A stretch of 34,883 nucleotides of DNA from Nocardioidaceae bacterium (GTDB lineage: Bacteria > Actinomycetota > Actinomycetes > Propionibacteriales > Nocardioidaceae). The translations under genes were made by a program, and so were the position numbers. This document shows, piece by piece, positions 1 to 10,324 of the stretch (position 1 is its first letter; each line of letters opens with the position of its first letter). Below the pieces are notes generated by a model. It made no database searches. It saw only the letters and a list, made by a program, of their open reading frames with translations, and was not told the origin of the DNA. The stretch spans positions 1 through 34,883 of the forward strand of contig JAUJOE010000015.1 of the NCBI GenBank assembly GCA_030447805.1, read 5' to 3'.

Positions 1-921
1 CACCACCCGGCGAGCGATGAAGCGGGGGTCTTCGCCCGCAGCCACCATCCGAGCCAGATAGTGCAGCGCCGCGTCGACGTCGCTACCCCGGATCGACTTG
101 ATGAACGCGCTGATGACGTCGTAGTGCTGGTCGCCTTGCCGGTCGTACCTCACGGCGGCGCGGTCGACCACGGTCTGCAGCAGGTCAGCGTCGACGTCGG
201 GTCGGCCGGAGTCGAGTGCTGCTGTCGCCGCTGACTCGACGTAGGTCAACGCCCGCCGCGCGTCGCCGCCTGCCAACCTGACCAACGCGTCCAGCGCATC
301 AGGCGTCACCTGCACACGGGCGTGCAGCCCTCGCTCATCGGTCAGCGCCCGTTCCACCACTGACCGCACGGCGTCGTCGGTAAGCGGCTCGAGCGTCAGC
401 AGCAGCGAGCGCGACAGCAGGGGGGAGATCACCGAAAAGAACGGGTTCTCCGTCGTGGCCGCGATGAGCGTGACCCAGCGGTTCTCGACCCCCGGCAACA
501 GCGCGTCTTGCTGCGCCTTGCTGAAGCGGTGCACCTCGTCGACGAACAGCACGGTCTCCGGGCCACCGGAAGCCAGCAGCCGGCGGGCACCGTCTATCGC
601 CTCCCGCACCTCTTTGACGCCGGCGGCCACGGCTGATATCTCGATGAACCGCCGCTGGGTCTGCGCCGACACGATCGCCGCAATCGTCGTCTTGCCCGTG
701 CCTGGTGGACCCCACAGCAGCAGCGCGGTGGCATGGTCACCCTCGACCAGTTGGCGCAACGGCGACCCTTCGGCCAGCAGGTGGTCTTGACCGAAGAGCT
801 CGCTCAGCGTCTGTGGCCGCATGCGTACGGCGAGCGGCGCCGAAGGATTCACACCGCCCGATAAGGCGCCACCGCCCCCAGCGGGCCCAGTCGCGACCTC
901 GAACAGCGCGTCGTCACCCAT
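1..921 (-). CDS. rarA: Replication-associated recombination protein A (RarA/MgsA), C-terminus cut by window edge
   Basis: AAA+ ATPase of the RarA/MgsA/WRNIP1 family, which acts at stalled replication forks. The 307 residues present begin with ATG at 921. After a Gly-rich leader of about 30 residues come the family's Pro-rich 'RMRP' segment and 'FGQDHLL', Walker [10 protein letters not shown] (about 71-79), Walker [10 protein letters not shown] (Asp128-Glu129), sensor 1 AATTENPFF and the arginine-rich lid '[13 protein letters not shown]'. The family runs to about 430-450 residues, so the tetramerisation domain is outside the window. No frame breaks. No clear Shine-Dalgarno sequence precedes the ATG, so a downstream start is possible. 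In many actinobacteria rarA follows aspS directly; here the dpp cluster lies between them. Identification is firm. Confidence 0.95.
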   Translation of the reverse strand, partial: MGDDALFEVATGPAGGGGALSGGVNPSAPLAVRMRPQTLSELFGQDHLLAEGSPLRQLVEGDHATALLLWGPPGTGKTTIAAIVSAQTQRRFIEISAVAAGVKEVREAIDGARRLLASGGPETVLFVDEVHRFSKAQQDALLPGVENRWVTLIAATTENPFFSVISPLLSRSLLLTLEPLTDDAVRSVVERALTDERGLHARVQVTPDALDALVRLAGGDARRALTYVESAATAALDSGRPDVDADLLQTVVDRAAVRYDRQGDQHYDVISAFIKSIRGSDVDAALHYLARMVAAGEDPRFIARRVV

Positions 922-1060
922 CGGGACAACTCTAGGCACCGCAACTGCCAACGGAGCAGCTGGTGATTCCGGGCGCGGCCGACGGGGACTCGTAGCGCCG
1001 TCAAGAGCGAAGCAAAGGCGCAAGAGCCCCGGCGGACGGGACCGGTCGTAGGGCTTAGCG

Positions 1061-2125
1061 CTACTTGGCTGAGACGGCGGTGGAACCTTCGCTCACCACC
1101 GGCACCTGCACCACTTGCAGCGGCTCGGCGAAGTGACAGGCGACATTGCGACCGCCAACCTCATACAACGGCGGCACCTTCTCGGCGCAGATGTCCTGCG
1201 CCTTCCAACAACGGGTGCGGAACCGGCAGCCGGACGGCGGGTTGATCGGGCTGGGCACGTCGCCCTCCAGCCGAATGCGTTCACGCCGGCCGCCGATCGC
1301 AGCCTGCTTGACGTCGGGAGAAGCCGACAGCAGCGCCTGGGTGTACGGGTGGTGCGGCGTGTTGTAGATCTGGTCGCGGGAGCCGATCTCGACGATCTTC
1401 CCGAGGTACATGACGGCGACCTCTGGGCAGAAGTGGCGCACGATCGCCAAGTCGTGGGCGATGAACAGGAACGCGATGTCGAACTCGCGCTGCAGGTCCT
1501 GGAGCAGGTTGATCACCTGGGCCTGGATCGACACGTCGAGGGCCGACACCGGCTCGTCGGCGACGATCAGCTTCGGCCGCAGCGCCAACGCGCGGGCGAT
1601 ACCGATGCGTTGGCGCTGGCCCCCGGAGAACTCGCTCGGGTAGCGGTTGTAGTGCTCAGGGTTTAGACCGACGACCTCGAGAAGCTCCTGGACCTTGGGG
1701 ATCATCTGCTTCTTAGGGACCGTGCCGTGCACCTCCATGGGGGTGCCGACGATCTTCCCGACGGTGTGCCGTGGGTTCAACGATGAGTAGGGGTCTTGGA
1801 AGATCAGCTGGATCTCGCGCCGGTAGGGCAGCATCTGCCGGGACGACAGCTGACCCAGCTCCGTGCCTTCGAACTTCATCGAGCCCGACGTCGGGTCGTA
1901 CAGCCGGGTGATCACCCGCCCGGTGGTTGTCTTGCCGCATCCGGACTCGCCGACCAGCCCCAGCGCCTGGCCCTTCTCGAGGGTGAAGCTGACCCCGTCG
2001 AGCGCCTGGACCTGGCCGATCGTGCGGCGGACGACGCCGGATGACTTGACCGGGAAGTGCTTGACGAGGTCGGTGACCTCCAGCAGCGGAGTATGACCGT
2101 TAGAGGTTTGCACGTGCTCGCTCAA
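1061..2125 (-). CDS. dppF: Dipeptide/oligopeptide ABC transporter ATP-binding protein DppF/OppF
   Basis: Second ATPase subunit of a peptide importer, 354 residues, cytoplasmic side of the membrane. Walker A is GESGCGKTT (about 59-67), the Q-loop is [10 protein letters not shown], the ABC signature is SGGQRQR, Walker B is LIVADEP, followed by SALDVS and the switch His in IAHDL. The C-terminal oligopeptide/dipeptide extension has the Cys-rich '[10 protein letters not shown]' and a later 'ACHF', the usual Fe-S-type cysteines. The start is a TTG at 2125-2123 whose last two bases are part of the dppD stop (TTGA overlap), with a good AGAGGTGAT ribosome site inside the dppD end. It is the last gene of the cluster and is intact, unlike its four partners. 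Confidence 0.93.
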   Translation of the reverse strand: MSEHVQTSNGHTPLLEVTDLVKHFPVKSSGVVRRTIGQVQALDGVSFTLEKGQALGLVGESGCGKTTTGRVITRLYDPTSGSMKFEGTELGQLSSRQMLPYRREIQLIFQDPYSSLNPRHTVGKIVGTPMEVHGTVPKKQMIPKVQELLEVVGLNPEHYNRYPSEFSGGQRQRIGIARALALRPKLIVADEPVSALDVSIQAQVINLLQDLQREFDIAFLFIAHDLAIVRHFCPEVAVMYLGKIVEIGSRDQIYNTPHHPYTQALLSASPDVKQAAIGGRRERIRLEGDVPSPINPPSGCRFRTRCWKAQDICAEKVPPLYEVGGRNVACHFAEPLQVVQVPVVSEGSTAVSAK

Positions 2126-3201
2126 CCCAGGATCACCTCTTTGAGCTCTTCCTGGTACAGGGTCTCAGGGTCTTTGATGTGGCACCGCTTGAGGTGGATC
2201 TCGCCGCGAGGGCCCGGCCGCAGCAACGGTAACTCGGTCACGCAGCGGCTCCTTCGACATGGTCCTGGTAGGTGCAGCGCGGATGGAACGAACACCCGCT
2301 CGGCGGGTTCAGCAGGCTGGGCGGCGTGCCGGGGATCGGGATGAGCGGCTTGCTGGTGTCGGATACCACGTCGGCAACGCTGCCGAGCAGTCCCCAGGTG
2401 TACGGCATCTCGGGGTGGGTGAGCACTTCCTTGGTCGGACCGTGCTCGACGGCGCGGCCGGCGTACATCACCAAGACGTCATCGGCGATTTCGGCGATCA
2501 CGCCGAGGTCGCGTGATGATGATGACAGCGGAGCCGAACTCCTTCTGCATCGTTTGCACCGAGGTCGAGGATCTGCGCCTGCACGGTGACGTCGAGGGCG
2601 GTGGTCGGCTCGTCGGCGATGCAGCTTGGGTTGTTCACGAGCGCCATCGCGATCATGGCCCGCTGGCGCATACCGCCGGAGAACTGGTGCAGGTAGTCCT
2701 TGACCCGCCGCTGCGGCTCGGGGATGCCGACCAGGTCGAGCATTTCGATCGCGCGGTTCCAGGCCGCCTTCTTCGACACCTGGTTGTGGAGCCGGTACGC
2801 CTCCACGATCTGGTTGCCGACGGTGAAGAAGGGGTGCAGCGCCGTCAGGGGGTCCTGGAAGATCATCGCCACGTCGTTGCCGCGGATGCGTTGCAGCGTC
2901 GACTCGGAGGCGCCGATCACCTCTTGGCCGGCAACTCGGATCGATCCTCCAGCCGGCTGCGCTTGGCGTCATGCAAGTCGAGCACCGCCATCGATGACAC
3001 GCTCTTGCCTGACCCGGACTCACCGACGATCCCGAGCGTCTCGCCGAGGTCGACGGCGTACGACAAGTCGGTGACTGCCTGCACCAAGCCGTCGTGGGTG
3101 GGGAACTGCACCGTGAGGTCCTCGACGACGAGGAACGGTTCCTGCTTGGCCGCGTTGGTCGCCACGACGGATGCGGGCATCGTCTTGTCCACCGTTGTCA
3201 C
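2122..3201 (-). CDS. dppD: Dipeptide/oligopeptide ABC transporter ATP-binding protein DppD (frame broken about four times)
   Basis: First ATPase subunit of the peptide importer. Walker A GESGSGKS, Q-loop QDPLTALHPFF, signature SGGMRQR, Walker B with ADEPTTALDVTVQAQILDL, and the C-terminal 'GCSFHPRC' then 'CHIKDPE' are all present but in different frames. Breaks lie near 2941 (one G lost in a GGG run), 2553, 2512 (HDL region) and 2241. Restoring one base at 2241 joins the apparent end to a further 40 codons ending in TGA at 2124-2122. Length after repair is about 359 residues, normal for DppD. The start is either GTG at 3201 (GTGA overlap with the dppB stop) or ATG at 3180. As printed the frame runs in from dppB without a stop; this apparent permease-ATPase fusion is best explained by a lost base near 3215. 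Confidence 0.85.
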
Positions 3202-4185
3202 GACAGCCTCACTCGGGTCGAGGAAGCTGTAGACGATGTCGACCAGCAGGTTGGCGAGCACGATGAAGATGGAGCCGATGAGCACGGTAGCCGAGATGAT
3301 CGGCAGGTCACCTTGGGTGATGGAGGCAAGCGCGGTCCGGCCGATGCCGTTGATCCCGAAGATCGCCTCGGTGAAGACGGTGCCCGGACAGCAGTGTCGC
3401 GAAGTCGATGCCGAAGATCGTGACGACCGGCACGACGGCGGCCCGCAGCGCGTGCTTGGCCACGACCTTGCTCTCACCACCCCCATGGCGCGCGCAGTCC
3501 GCACGTAGTCCTCGCTGAGCGACTCGATCATCGAGCCGCGACTGAACCGGGCATAGGTGACGCAGAAGTAGACAGTCAGCACGAGCCAGGGCAGCGCTAA
3601 CGCACCTGCCCACCCGACCGGGTCTTCGGTCAACGGCACATACGACGTCTCGCTGAAGATGCCCCATTGCAAGACGAAGTACAGGTAAGCCAGCAAGGCC
3701 ACCAGGTAGTACGGGATCGCGCTGATGATCAGGGTGCTGGCCACGAGGCCGCGGTCCGGTGCTGGTGCCGCGTTTGCGAGCGGCCAGCACGCCGATGATG
3801 ACACCGACGATGAGATACATGAAACCGCCGAGGGCGATGGAAATCGTGGCGGGGAACCGCTCCATCAGGGTGGGGAAGACCGGCTCCTTGTTGATAGGAG
3901 ATGCCCAGGCAGGGCGCAGGGCAGTCGACTGAGAAGCCGGGCCGTAGGAGATGTCACGGCCGACGAAGACGCCCTTGGCCCAGGTGAGGTACTGCTCGAC
4001 GACTGGCTTGTCGAGTCCGAGCGACTGGTGGATCAGCGCGCGCCGTTCTCGGTGCACTTGTCGGCTGAGCACAGCTGCTCCGCCGGGTCGGCCGGGCCGA
4101 ACGTGAACAGGAGGAACACGATCATAGAGGTGGCGATCACCACCAGCACGGCGCTGACAAGGCGGCGCAGGATGTGGCCGATCAT
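3198..4185 (-). CDS. dppB: Dipeptide/oligopeptide ABC transporter permease DppB (frame broken about five times)
   Basis: Inner-membrane permease of the importer, BPD_transp_1 family. The start is ATG 4185 with an AGGAGGAG ribosome site about 7 bases upstream, giving MIGHILRRLVSAVLVVIA, the standard DppB first helix. Further on come HQSLGLDKPV, the periplasmic loop, ARKRGT, and the EAA loop with 'EDYVRTARAMGV' and 'GINGIG'. Breaks lie near 4043, 3757, 3478 (a G lost before GESKVVAKH), 3385 (an extra G in a G run) and 3215. Adding one base at 3215 gives the typical end DPRVRLS with TGA at 3200-3198. Repaired length is about 329 residues, as in the family. Identification is firm; exact break positions are approximate. 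Confidence 0.87.
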
Positions 4186-4212
4186 GTCGCGGGCTCCTCC
4201 TGGGTGACCCGA

Positions 4213-4259
4213 GGTGGGGCGGGCGCTGCCGCCCGCCCCACCGGTGGGTTTTGCCACCG
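4213..4259 (-). promoter_or_regulatory. Tandem hairpins between dppA and dppB
   Basis: The 93-base gap between the dppA stop and dppB start holds a perfect 12-bp GC-rich stem (4213-4224 with 4231-4242, six-base loop) and, next to it, a 5-6 bp stem (4243-4247 with 4254-4258, loop GTTTTG). No U-run follows on the minus strand, so a classical intrinsic terminator is unlikely. In binding-protein operons, hairpins directly after the binding-protein gene protect its mRNA and lower downstream permease expression (known for malE-malF). I infer the same role here. Confidence 0.75.
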
Positions 4260-4278
4260 ACTCACGTCGGGTGTGACC

Positions 4279-6046
4279 TTACCCAGTGATGTAGATGTCG
4301 CCAACGTCGGCTCGCCGAACACCTCGCTGATTACCATGCCGCCGATCTTCGAGCCGTGCATCGTAGCCACGCCGGCGTAGCCGTAGACGGGGCCGGGGTA
4401 GTACGTCTCGAAGATGTACTTGTCGAGCTCACCCCAAGCCGCCGGCTGCTCTTCGACCGGCAACTCGAGGATCTTGTTGATCCGGTTGTCAACGTCCTTC
4501 TCCTCGAAGAAGGCGTAGTTGTTCGAGCCGCCGGACTTGAGCAGCGGCGGGAACCACGAGCCACCCGACGGCCAGTCAGAGCACCAGCCGAACGCACGGA
4601 CGTTGATCGGCGAGTTGGGGTCGGCGCGAAGTCGGAGTACTGGTTGATTCCCACGGCGACCGGCGACGCCGTGAAGCCCGCCTCTCGAGCGCGGTGACGA
4701 TCTCGTCCTTGCCGGCTTCCGACAACTCGTCACCCTTGATGTAGGGGAACTTGATCTCGTAGCCGACCGCGCCAGCTTCCTCCAGCAACGCTTTCGCCTG
4801 GTCCGGGTCGGTCTGGCTGCCTCGTTGCCGAGCACGTCGTACTGCACCCGCCCAGGAATGCCCGGCGGCAGCAGCGTCGTGCCGAACTGACGGGTGACCC
4901 CGACGATGTTTCCACTGGCCTTGGCAGCGTCCTCGTACGGGTACGCCCAGCCAATCGCCTTGCGGATGTTGATGTCGGTGATCTTGCGGTAGTCCGGAGC
5001 GAACATGTACGTGCACGGGGTGGTGCCGGTGAGACTCGCTCCTTACTGTTCTGCGTGGCGGTGCGGAACGCCGACGGCGACAGGTTCTCGTCGGTCAGCG
5101 TCGTCTGTGCCTCATCGCTGTCGGACAGCAGCGTCTGCTCGAGCTTGCTCTGGTCGACGGTGAACTGCATGTCCCATCCGTCGACGTACTGGTGCCGGCC
5201 GGGGTCGGTGGCAGGGTCCCACCGGGGGTTCCTGACCAGCGTCAGCGAGATACCGGGCTCGTACTTGCCGAACATGTAGGGGCCAGTGGCGTGGGGTGGT
5301 TCTTGTACGTCGCCGGGTTGCTGGCGTCGCCCTCCGGGATCGGGCCGATCGCCGGGAACGCAGCCCAGTAGGGCATGTCCGGGAACGGCCGCTCCATCAG
5401 GATGGTCAGCTCGTTGCCGTTGCACTTGACGCCGTCGTACTCCTGGCCGTCGGTGTAGGGTCCGCTGTACTTGTCGCCGCCCTTGAAGTACTCGTTCGAG
5501 TACGCAGCGCCACCCGGGAAGGTGTCGCGGTCCATCGAGCGCTTGATCCGTAGGCGACGTCGTCGCAGGTGACCTCGTCGCCGTTCTCATACCGCACGCC
5601 GTCGCGGATCGTGAACGTCCACTCGGTGAAGTTCTCGTTGCTCTCCCACTTCTCGGCGATGTCGGGGATGAGCACAGACCCGCCTTCGCCGTTGTTGGCC
5701 TCGGGGTCATAGACGTACTGCGTCAGCGAGCGGGTGACCAACTGCGAGAGGATCGCGAGGGTGTTGGTGTAGTAAGCCTCGGTCGGGTCCATCGTGGTCA
5801 GCCCCGAGGCAGCCAGGAAGGTGACCGTGCCGCCCTGCTGTGCACCTTCTATTTGGGGGCTGGGCCTTTGCTGCGCGTCATGTCGATGGCGCCGCCCGCG
5901 TCGCCGCCCTCTTTGAACGTTGGCGACGCGTTGTTAGTACCACCCGCCTCGGTGTTCTCCGGATCGGTTTCTCCGCCACCGCCACAGGCCGTGATGGAGA
6001 GCATCGCCGCCGTAGTGGCGGCGATTCCTGCCTTTTTCCAGCGCAT
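4279..6046 (-). CDS. dppA: Peptide ABC transporter substrate-binding lipoprotein DppA (frame broken about eight times)
   Basis: Extracytoplasmic binding protein, SBP_bac_5 family. The start is ATG 6046 with a GGAAAG site upstream. The N-terminus MRWKKAGIAATTAAM is a lipoprotein signal with lipobox SITAC (Cys21), then a Gly-rich spacer. The family core follows in pieces: GGTVTFLAASGLTTMDP, PDIAEKWE, 'FTIRDGVRYENGDEVT', 'MDRDTFPGG', 'YEPGISLTLVRNPRWDPATD', 'DINIRKAIGWAYPYEDA'. Breaks lie near 5852, 5548, 5290, 5033, 4820, 4681, 4630 and 4304; most are repaired by adding one base. The last repair gives the end GDIYITG and TAA at 4281-4279, so the longer reading into dppB is false. Repaired length is about 589 residues. 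Likely substrates are di- or oligopeptides, but specificity cannot be read. Confidence 0.83.
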
Positions 6047-6098
6047 AGACTTACTTTCCTTTCTCTTGCGTGAACGCCGAGCGTTCTCGACGTTTGTT

Positions 6099-7099
6099 TC
6101 ATCTTCTGGTCTTCGGGTCGAATGCATCGCGAACCGAATCGCCGAGCAGGTTGAGCGCTATGACCAGCAGCATGATCCCTACGACGGGCGCCCACAGGTA
6201 CAGCGCGTACTCGTCGAAGTAGCCGGTCGCCTGGTTGATCGTCTGGCCCCACGACGGTCGGCCGGTCAGCCCGATGCCCAGGTAGGCAAGGCCGGCCTCC
6301 GCCGTCACGAAGGCCGGCACACTCAGCGAGATCGACACCACGATGGGCGCGATCAGGTTGGGCAGCAGCTCCTTCAACAGCACGGACCGGGTCGGGACAC
6401 CGATCACCCGAGCAGCCTGCACGAACTCGCGCGCGCGCAGCGACAGCACCTCACCGCGGATCAGCCGGGCCAGGCCCATCCAGCTGAAGAAGGTAAGGAT
6501 GAAGATGATGCCGAAGAACTGAGCCTTGTCGAGGGCATCCGGGTCGCCACCAAAGCGGTTGAGCAGGATCGGCGCCATCGCCAGCGCACCGAGCAGAACG
6601 GGAACGACAAGAACACGTCGATGACGAACGAGATGACCCGGTCGAGCCAGCCGCGGGAGAAACCGGCCATCAGCCCCAGCACCACGCCGATGATCGTCGA
6701 CAGCAACGTCGTGATGCTCGCGACCTCCAACGACGTGCGGGCGCCGTAGAGCCACTCGGCGAGCAGGTCGTTGCCGGTGCCGGTCTCCAGGCCGAGCGGC
6801 GCCTCCCAGGTGAACCCGTTGTCGGGAGGGCCGATCACCGGGAAGTTGAAGGCGTCGGTGTCCTCTGACGGGTCACCGGCGCGCAGCTCGACACCCAGCA
6901 GGCTGGTGATCACCGGGGCCAGGATGGCAAGCACCACGAACAACACCACAACTGCCGCTGACACCACCGCTACCTTGTCGTGCCGCAGCCGTTCGAGCGC
7001 GATCTGGGTCGGCGACCGGCCCGCGACCTGCTTGGCCGCTGGCGTCTCGATCGGGTCGGTGTCGGGAGACGTCACCATCTCCTGCAGCGGCATTGCCAC
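6099..7099 (-). CDS. dppC: Dipeptide/oligopeptide ABC transporter permease DppC (one frame break)
   Basis: Second permease of the importer. The N-terminal OppC_N segment (ERLRHDKVAVVSAAVVVLFV) is followed by a periplasmic loop, BPD_transp_1 helices, the EAA loop 'REFVQAARVIGV', then EAGLAYLGIGL and 'SWGQTI', all DppC hallmarks. One base is missing near 6597: the reading 'FLSFPF' must continue as LLGALAMAP. Repaired length is about 333-335 residues. An ATG at 7105 abuts the Shine-Dalgarno sequence directly, so GTG 7099 (six-base spacing) is the better start. It is the first gene of the cluster, 45 bases from the aspS stop, and precedes dppA by about 50 bases. This order (C-A-B-D-F) differs from the common A-B-C-D-F. 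Confidence 0.87.
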
Positions 7100-7105
7100 G
7101 CGCAT

Positions 7106-7112
7106 ACCTCCT
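7106..7112 (-). promoter_or_regulatory. Ribosome binding site of dppC
   Basis: A full AGGAGGT sits at 7112-7106 on the minus strand. The ATG at 7105 follows with no spacing and cannot be served well; the GTG at 7099 lies six bases away and is in the same frame. The site therefore favours the GTG. Confidence 0.7.
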
Positions 7113-7150
7113 GGACCTGCAACGGCCGATCTGCCTCGGCTTTCCGGAGT

Positions 7151-8979
7151 CTAGGGCGCACGCCGCATCGTAGCGGCAAGGATGGGGTGACGATCTGATA
7201 ACGCTTGCCCGCTATTCAGCCTGGAGCGCACGTCGACACCAGCCTCGCGCCGCTGCTCGGCGGTGATGGGCGCGGGAGCACCGGTGAGCGGGTCAGTCCC
7301 GGACGCGGTCTTGGGGAAGGCGATCACGTCCCGGATGGAGTCGGCGCCGGCGAGCAAGGCACACAGCCGGTCGATGCCGAGCGCGATGCCACCGTGGGTG
7401 GCGGTCCGTAGCCGAGCGCCTCCAGGAAGAAGCCGAACTGGCTCATCGCCTCCTCCGGGCTCATGCCGATGACGTCGAAGACCCGCTGCTGCATCTCGGG
7501 CCGGTGGATCCGGATCGAGCCGCCGCCGATCTCCGACCCGTTCAGCACCAGGTCGTAGGCCTGCGACAGCGCCTCGCCCGGGCGGGAGTCGAAGTCGGCG
7601 GCCCAGTCCGGTGTCGGAGCGGTGAAGGGATGGTGGATAGCCGTCCAGCCGGTCGTGCCGTCGGTGCGCTCGACCGGCTCGAACATCGGTGCCTCGACGA
7701 CCCAGACGAACTCCCACGCCTGCTTGTCGATGAGCCCGCAGCGCTCCCCCACCTCGAGGCGAGCCGCAGCGAGCAGCGCGAGAGCGTCGGCGCGCTTCCC
7801 GGCAGCGAAGAAGACGCAGTCGCCGGGCGCCGCCCCCGCGTGGGCGGCGAGCCCCGCGCGCTCGTCGTCGGAGAGGTTCTTGGCGACCGGGCCGCCGAGC
7901 GTCCCGTCCGCGCCGACCAGCACGTACGCGAGCCCCTTGGCGCCGTGGGAGCGCGCCCAGTCCTGCCACGCGTCGAGCTCCTTGCGGGCCTGGGCGGCAC
8001 CGCCGGGCATGACGACCGCCCCGACATGGAAGTCGGCGTCGGCCGACGGGCTGCGGAAGATGCGAAACGGGGTGTCAGCGAAGTACGCCGTGAAGTCGAC
8101 GAGCTCGCAGCCGAAGCGCAGATCGGGCCGGTCGATTCCGAAGCGACGCAGAGCCTCGGCGTACGTCATGCGGGGATCGGCAGGCTCACCTCGTGCCCGA
8201 CCGTCTCACGCCACAGCCGCACGACAAGGGACTCGATCAGCGCCTGCACGTCCGCCGGCGTGCAGAAGCTCAGCTCGAGGTCCAACTGGCTGAACTCCGG
8301 CTGCCGGTCGGCGCGGAAGTCCTCGTCGCGAAAGCAGCGGGCGATCTGGAAGTACCGCTCGAGCCCGGCAACCATCAGCAGCTGCTTGAACAGCTGCGGT
8401 GACTGCGGAAGCGCGTACCACGAACCCGGCTGCAGCCGAACCGGCACCAAGAAGTCGCGGGCGCCCTCTGGCGTCGACCGGGTCAGGTACGGCGTCTCGA
8501 CGTCGAGGAAGTCGTGCTCGGCCATCACTTCGCGGATGATGCGGGTCACGGTGGCCCGCAGCCGCACGTTCGCCGCCATGTCGGCGCGGCGCAGGTCAAG
8601 GTAGCGGTACTTGAGCCGGAGTTCCTCGTTGACCGGCGTCGTTGCGTGTTCCTCGACGGGGAACGGCAGCGGCGCGGACTCACTCGAGCACCTCCACGTC
8701 GGCCGCGATCACCTCCACCTCGCCGGTCGGAAGCTGCGGGTTGGCGTTGCCTGCCGGCCTGGCGGCGACCGCTCCGGTGGCACGCAGGCAGAACTCCGCC
8801 CGTAGCGGGCGCGCCGTCTCCTCATCACGGATCACCACCTGGACGACGCCGCTGCTGTCACGCAGGTCGACGAACGCGACTCCGCCGTGGTCGCGGCGCC
8901 GAGCCACCCAGCCCGTGAGCGTCACCCGCTGTCCGACGTGCTCAGCACGGAGCTCTCCGGCGGTATGGGTCCGCATCAC
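7151..8979 (-). CDS. aspS: Aspartate--tRNA(Asn) ligase, non-discriminating type (three frame breaks)
   Basis: Class IIb aminoacyl-tRNA synthetase, about 609 residues after repair. The N-terminal anticodon OB-fold has [19 protein letters not shown]; the catalytic core has '[10 protein letters not shown]', '[22 protein letters not shown]' (cut here), motif 2 '[17 protein letters not shown]' and motif 3 '[11 protein letters not shown]'; the bacterial GAD insertion lies between. Breaks lie near 8690, 8170 (one base lost in a C run) and 7407 (one base lost in a C run). His in RRRDHGG and Gly in ARPAGNANP are the residues reported for non-discriminating AspRS, which also charges tRNA-Asn for GatCAB. 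GTG 8979 overlaps the hisS stop (GTGA) with AAGGAG eight bases upstream; ATG 8976 is the alternative start. Confidence 0.9.
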
Positions 8980-10324
8980 GGCGTCTGCTCCTTGCTGATC
9001 AGCTGCGGTCGCAGGTCCTCGATAGGGGGTGTCCAGACGGCGGCGTCAGCGGCGTGCTGGTCGCCGGAGCGGATGTCCTTGACGGAGTCCGCAGCGCCGT
9101 CGCCGCCAGGGAACCACACGAACGGGATACCGCGGCGCTCGGCGTACCGGATCTGCCGGCCGTACTTCTGCGCGCTGGCGGCGACCTCGGTGGGGATGCC
9201 GCGCCGGCGTAACGCGGCGGCGACCGCCTCACTGTCGGCGCGCGAGTCATCAGTGGACACCGCGACCAGTACGGCGGAGGGCACCGCCCGCGTCGACGTC
9301 AGCAGGCCGCGGCTGAAGAGCGGGACCAGCGTGCGCGAGACGCCGAACGACAAGCCGACGCCTGGGTAGGTGGTCGAACCCTCGACGGCCAACGCGTCGT
9401 ACCGACCTCCCGAGCAGACAGACCCCAGCGACTCAAAGCCCGCCATCACGGTTTCGAAGACCGTGCCCGTGTAGTAGTCGAGACCACGGGCGATGCGCAG
9501 GTCAGCCTCGACCGTGAACCGCTGTTGGAAATGCCCCTGCACCCGTCGATGACGGCGGCCAGCTCGGCCAGACCGGTGTCGAGCAGGTCATGCTCGACGC
9601 CGAGGCCTCTTACCTGGTCGACAAACGAGCCGTCTGTCGAGCGGATCTGGGTAAGGGCCAAGCACAGCTCGGCGTGCTTGTCGCTCAGGCCGACGTCTTC
9701 GAGGAGCGCGCGCACAGCGGCAACCGGCAGCTTGTCGAGCCTGTCGACGATGCGGCGTACGGCGACGGGGTCGGTGTCGCGAGCGCCGAGCCCGCGGTAG
9801 AAGCCCTCGATCAGCTTGCGGTTGTTCACCTGTAGCCGCAACGGCGGCAGCGGGAGGTCGGCAAGGGCCTGCGCCATGACGCGGGCCACCTCGACGTCGT
9901 AGTGGAAGGCCAACTCGTCGCGGCCGACGATGTCGATGTCTGCCTGGGTGAACTCCCGGAACCGGCCCTCCTGCGGCCGCTCCCCGCGCCACGCCTTCTG
10001 GATCTGGTAGCGGCGGAAGGGAAACTCGAGCTTGCCGGAGTTCTCCACGACGTAACGCGCGAACGGCACCGTGAGGTCGTAGTGCAGGCCAAGGCCAGTG
10101 TCGCGCGCGTCCTGCTCGGCCTGCAGCCGCCGCAGCACGTACACCTCCTTGTCGATCTCACCCTTGCTCAGCAAGACCTCCAGCGGCTCGACGGCCCGCG
10201 TCTCGACATTGGCGAACCCGTGCAGCTCGAAAACTTGGGCCAGCTGCCCCACGATCGCGAGCTCGGCGTTGCGCTGCGTCGGCAGCAGTTCGGGGAACCC
10301 GCTCAGGGGTGACGGCTTGGTCAT
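8976..10324 (-). CDS. hisS: Histidine--tRNA ligase (one frame break)
   Basis: Class II aminoacyl-tRNA synthetase, about 449 residues after repair. The N-terminus is [15 protein letters not shown], then the motif 1 region, '[13 protein letters not shown]', motif 2 '[20 protein letters not shown]', and after a break near 9540 the histidine-binding motif [12 protein letters not shown], 'YPGVGLSFG' (motif 3) and the C-terminal anticodon domain. The ATG overlaps the stop of the upstream hydrolase gene (ATGA), and the stop overlaps the aspS start. A single indel near 9540 divides the catalytic domain; since the enzyme is essential, a consensus error is the simplest reading. Identification is firm. 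Confidence 0.93.

Noticed and set aside
2917..3804. In-frame fusion of the DppB permease C-terminus to the DppD ATPase
   Set aside because: Adding one base near 3215 gives the standard DppB end DPRVRLS and a TGA at 3200-3198 overlapping a GTG start for DppD. Both genes have other single-base breaks, so the fusion is an artefact.
4182..4278. DppA extending to overlap dppB by ATGA
   Set aside because: One restored base near 4304 gives the end GDIYITG followed by TAA at 4281-4279, and the extra segment consists of the hairpin sequence.
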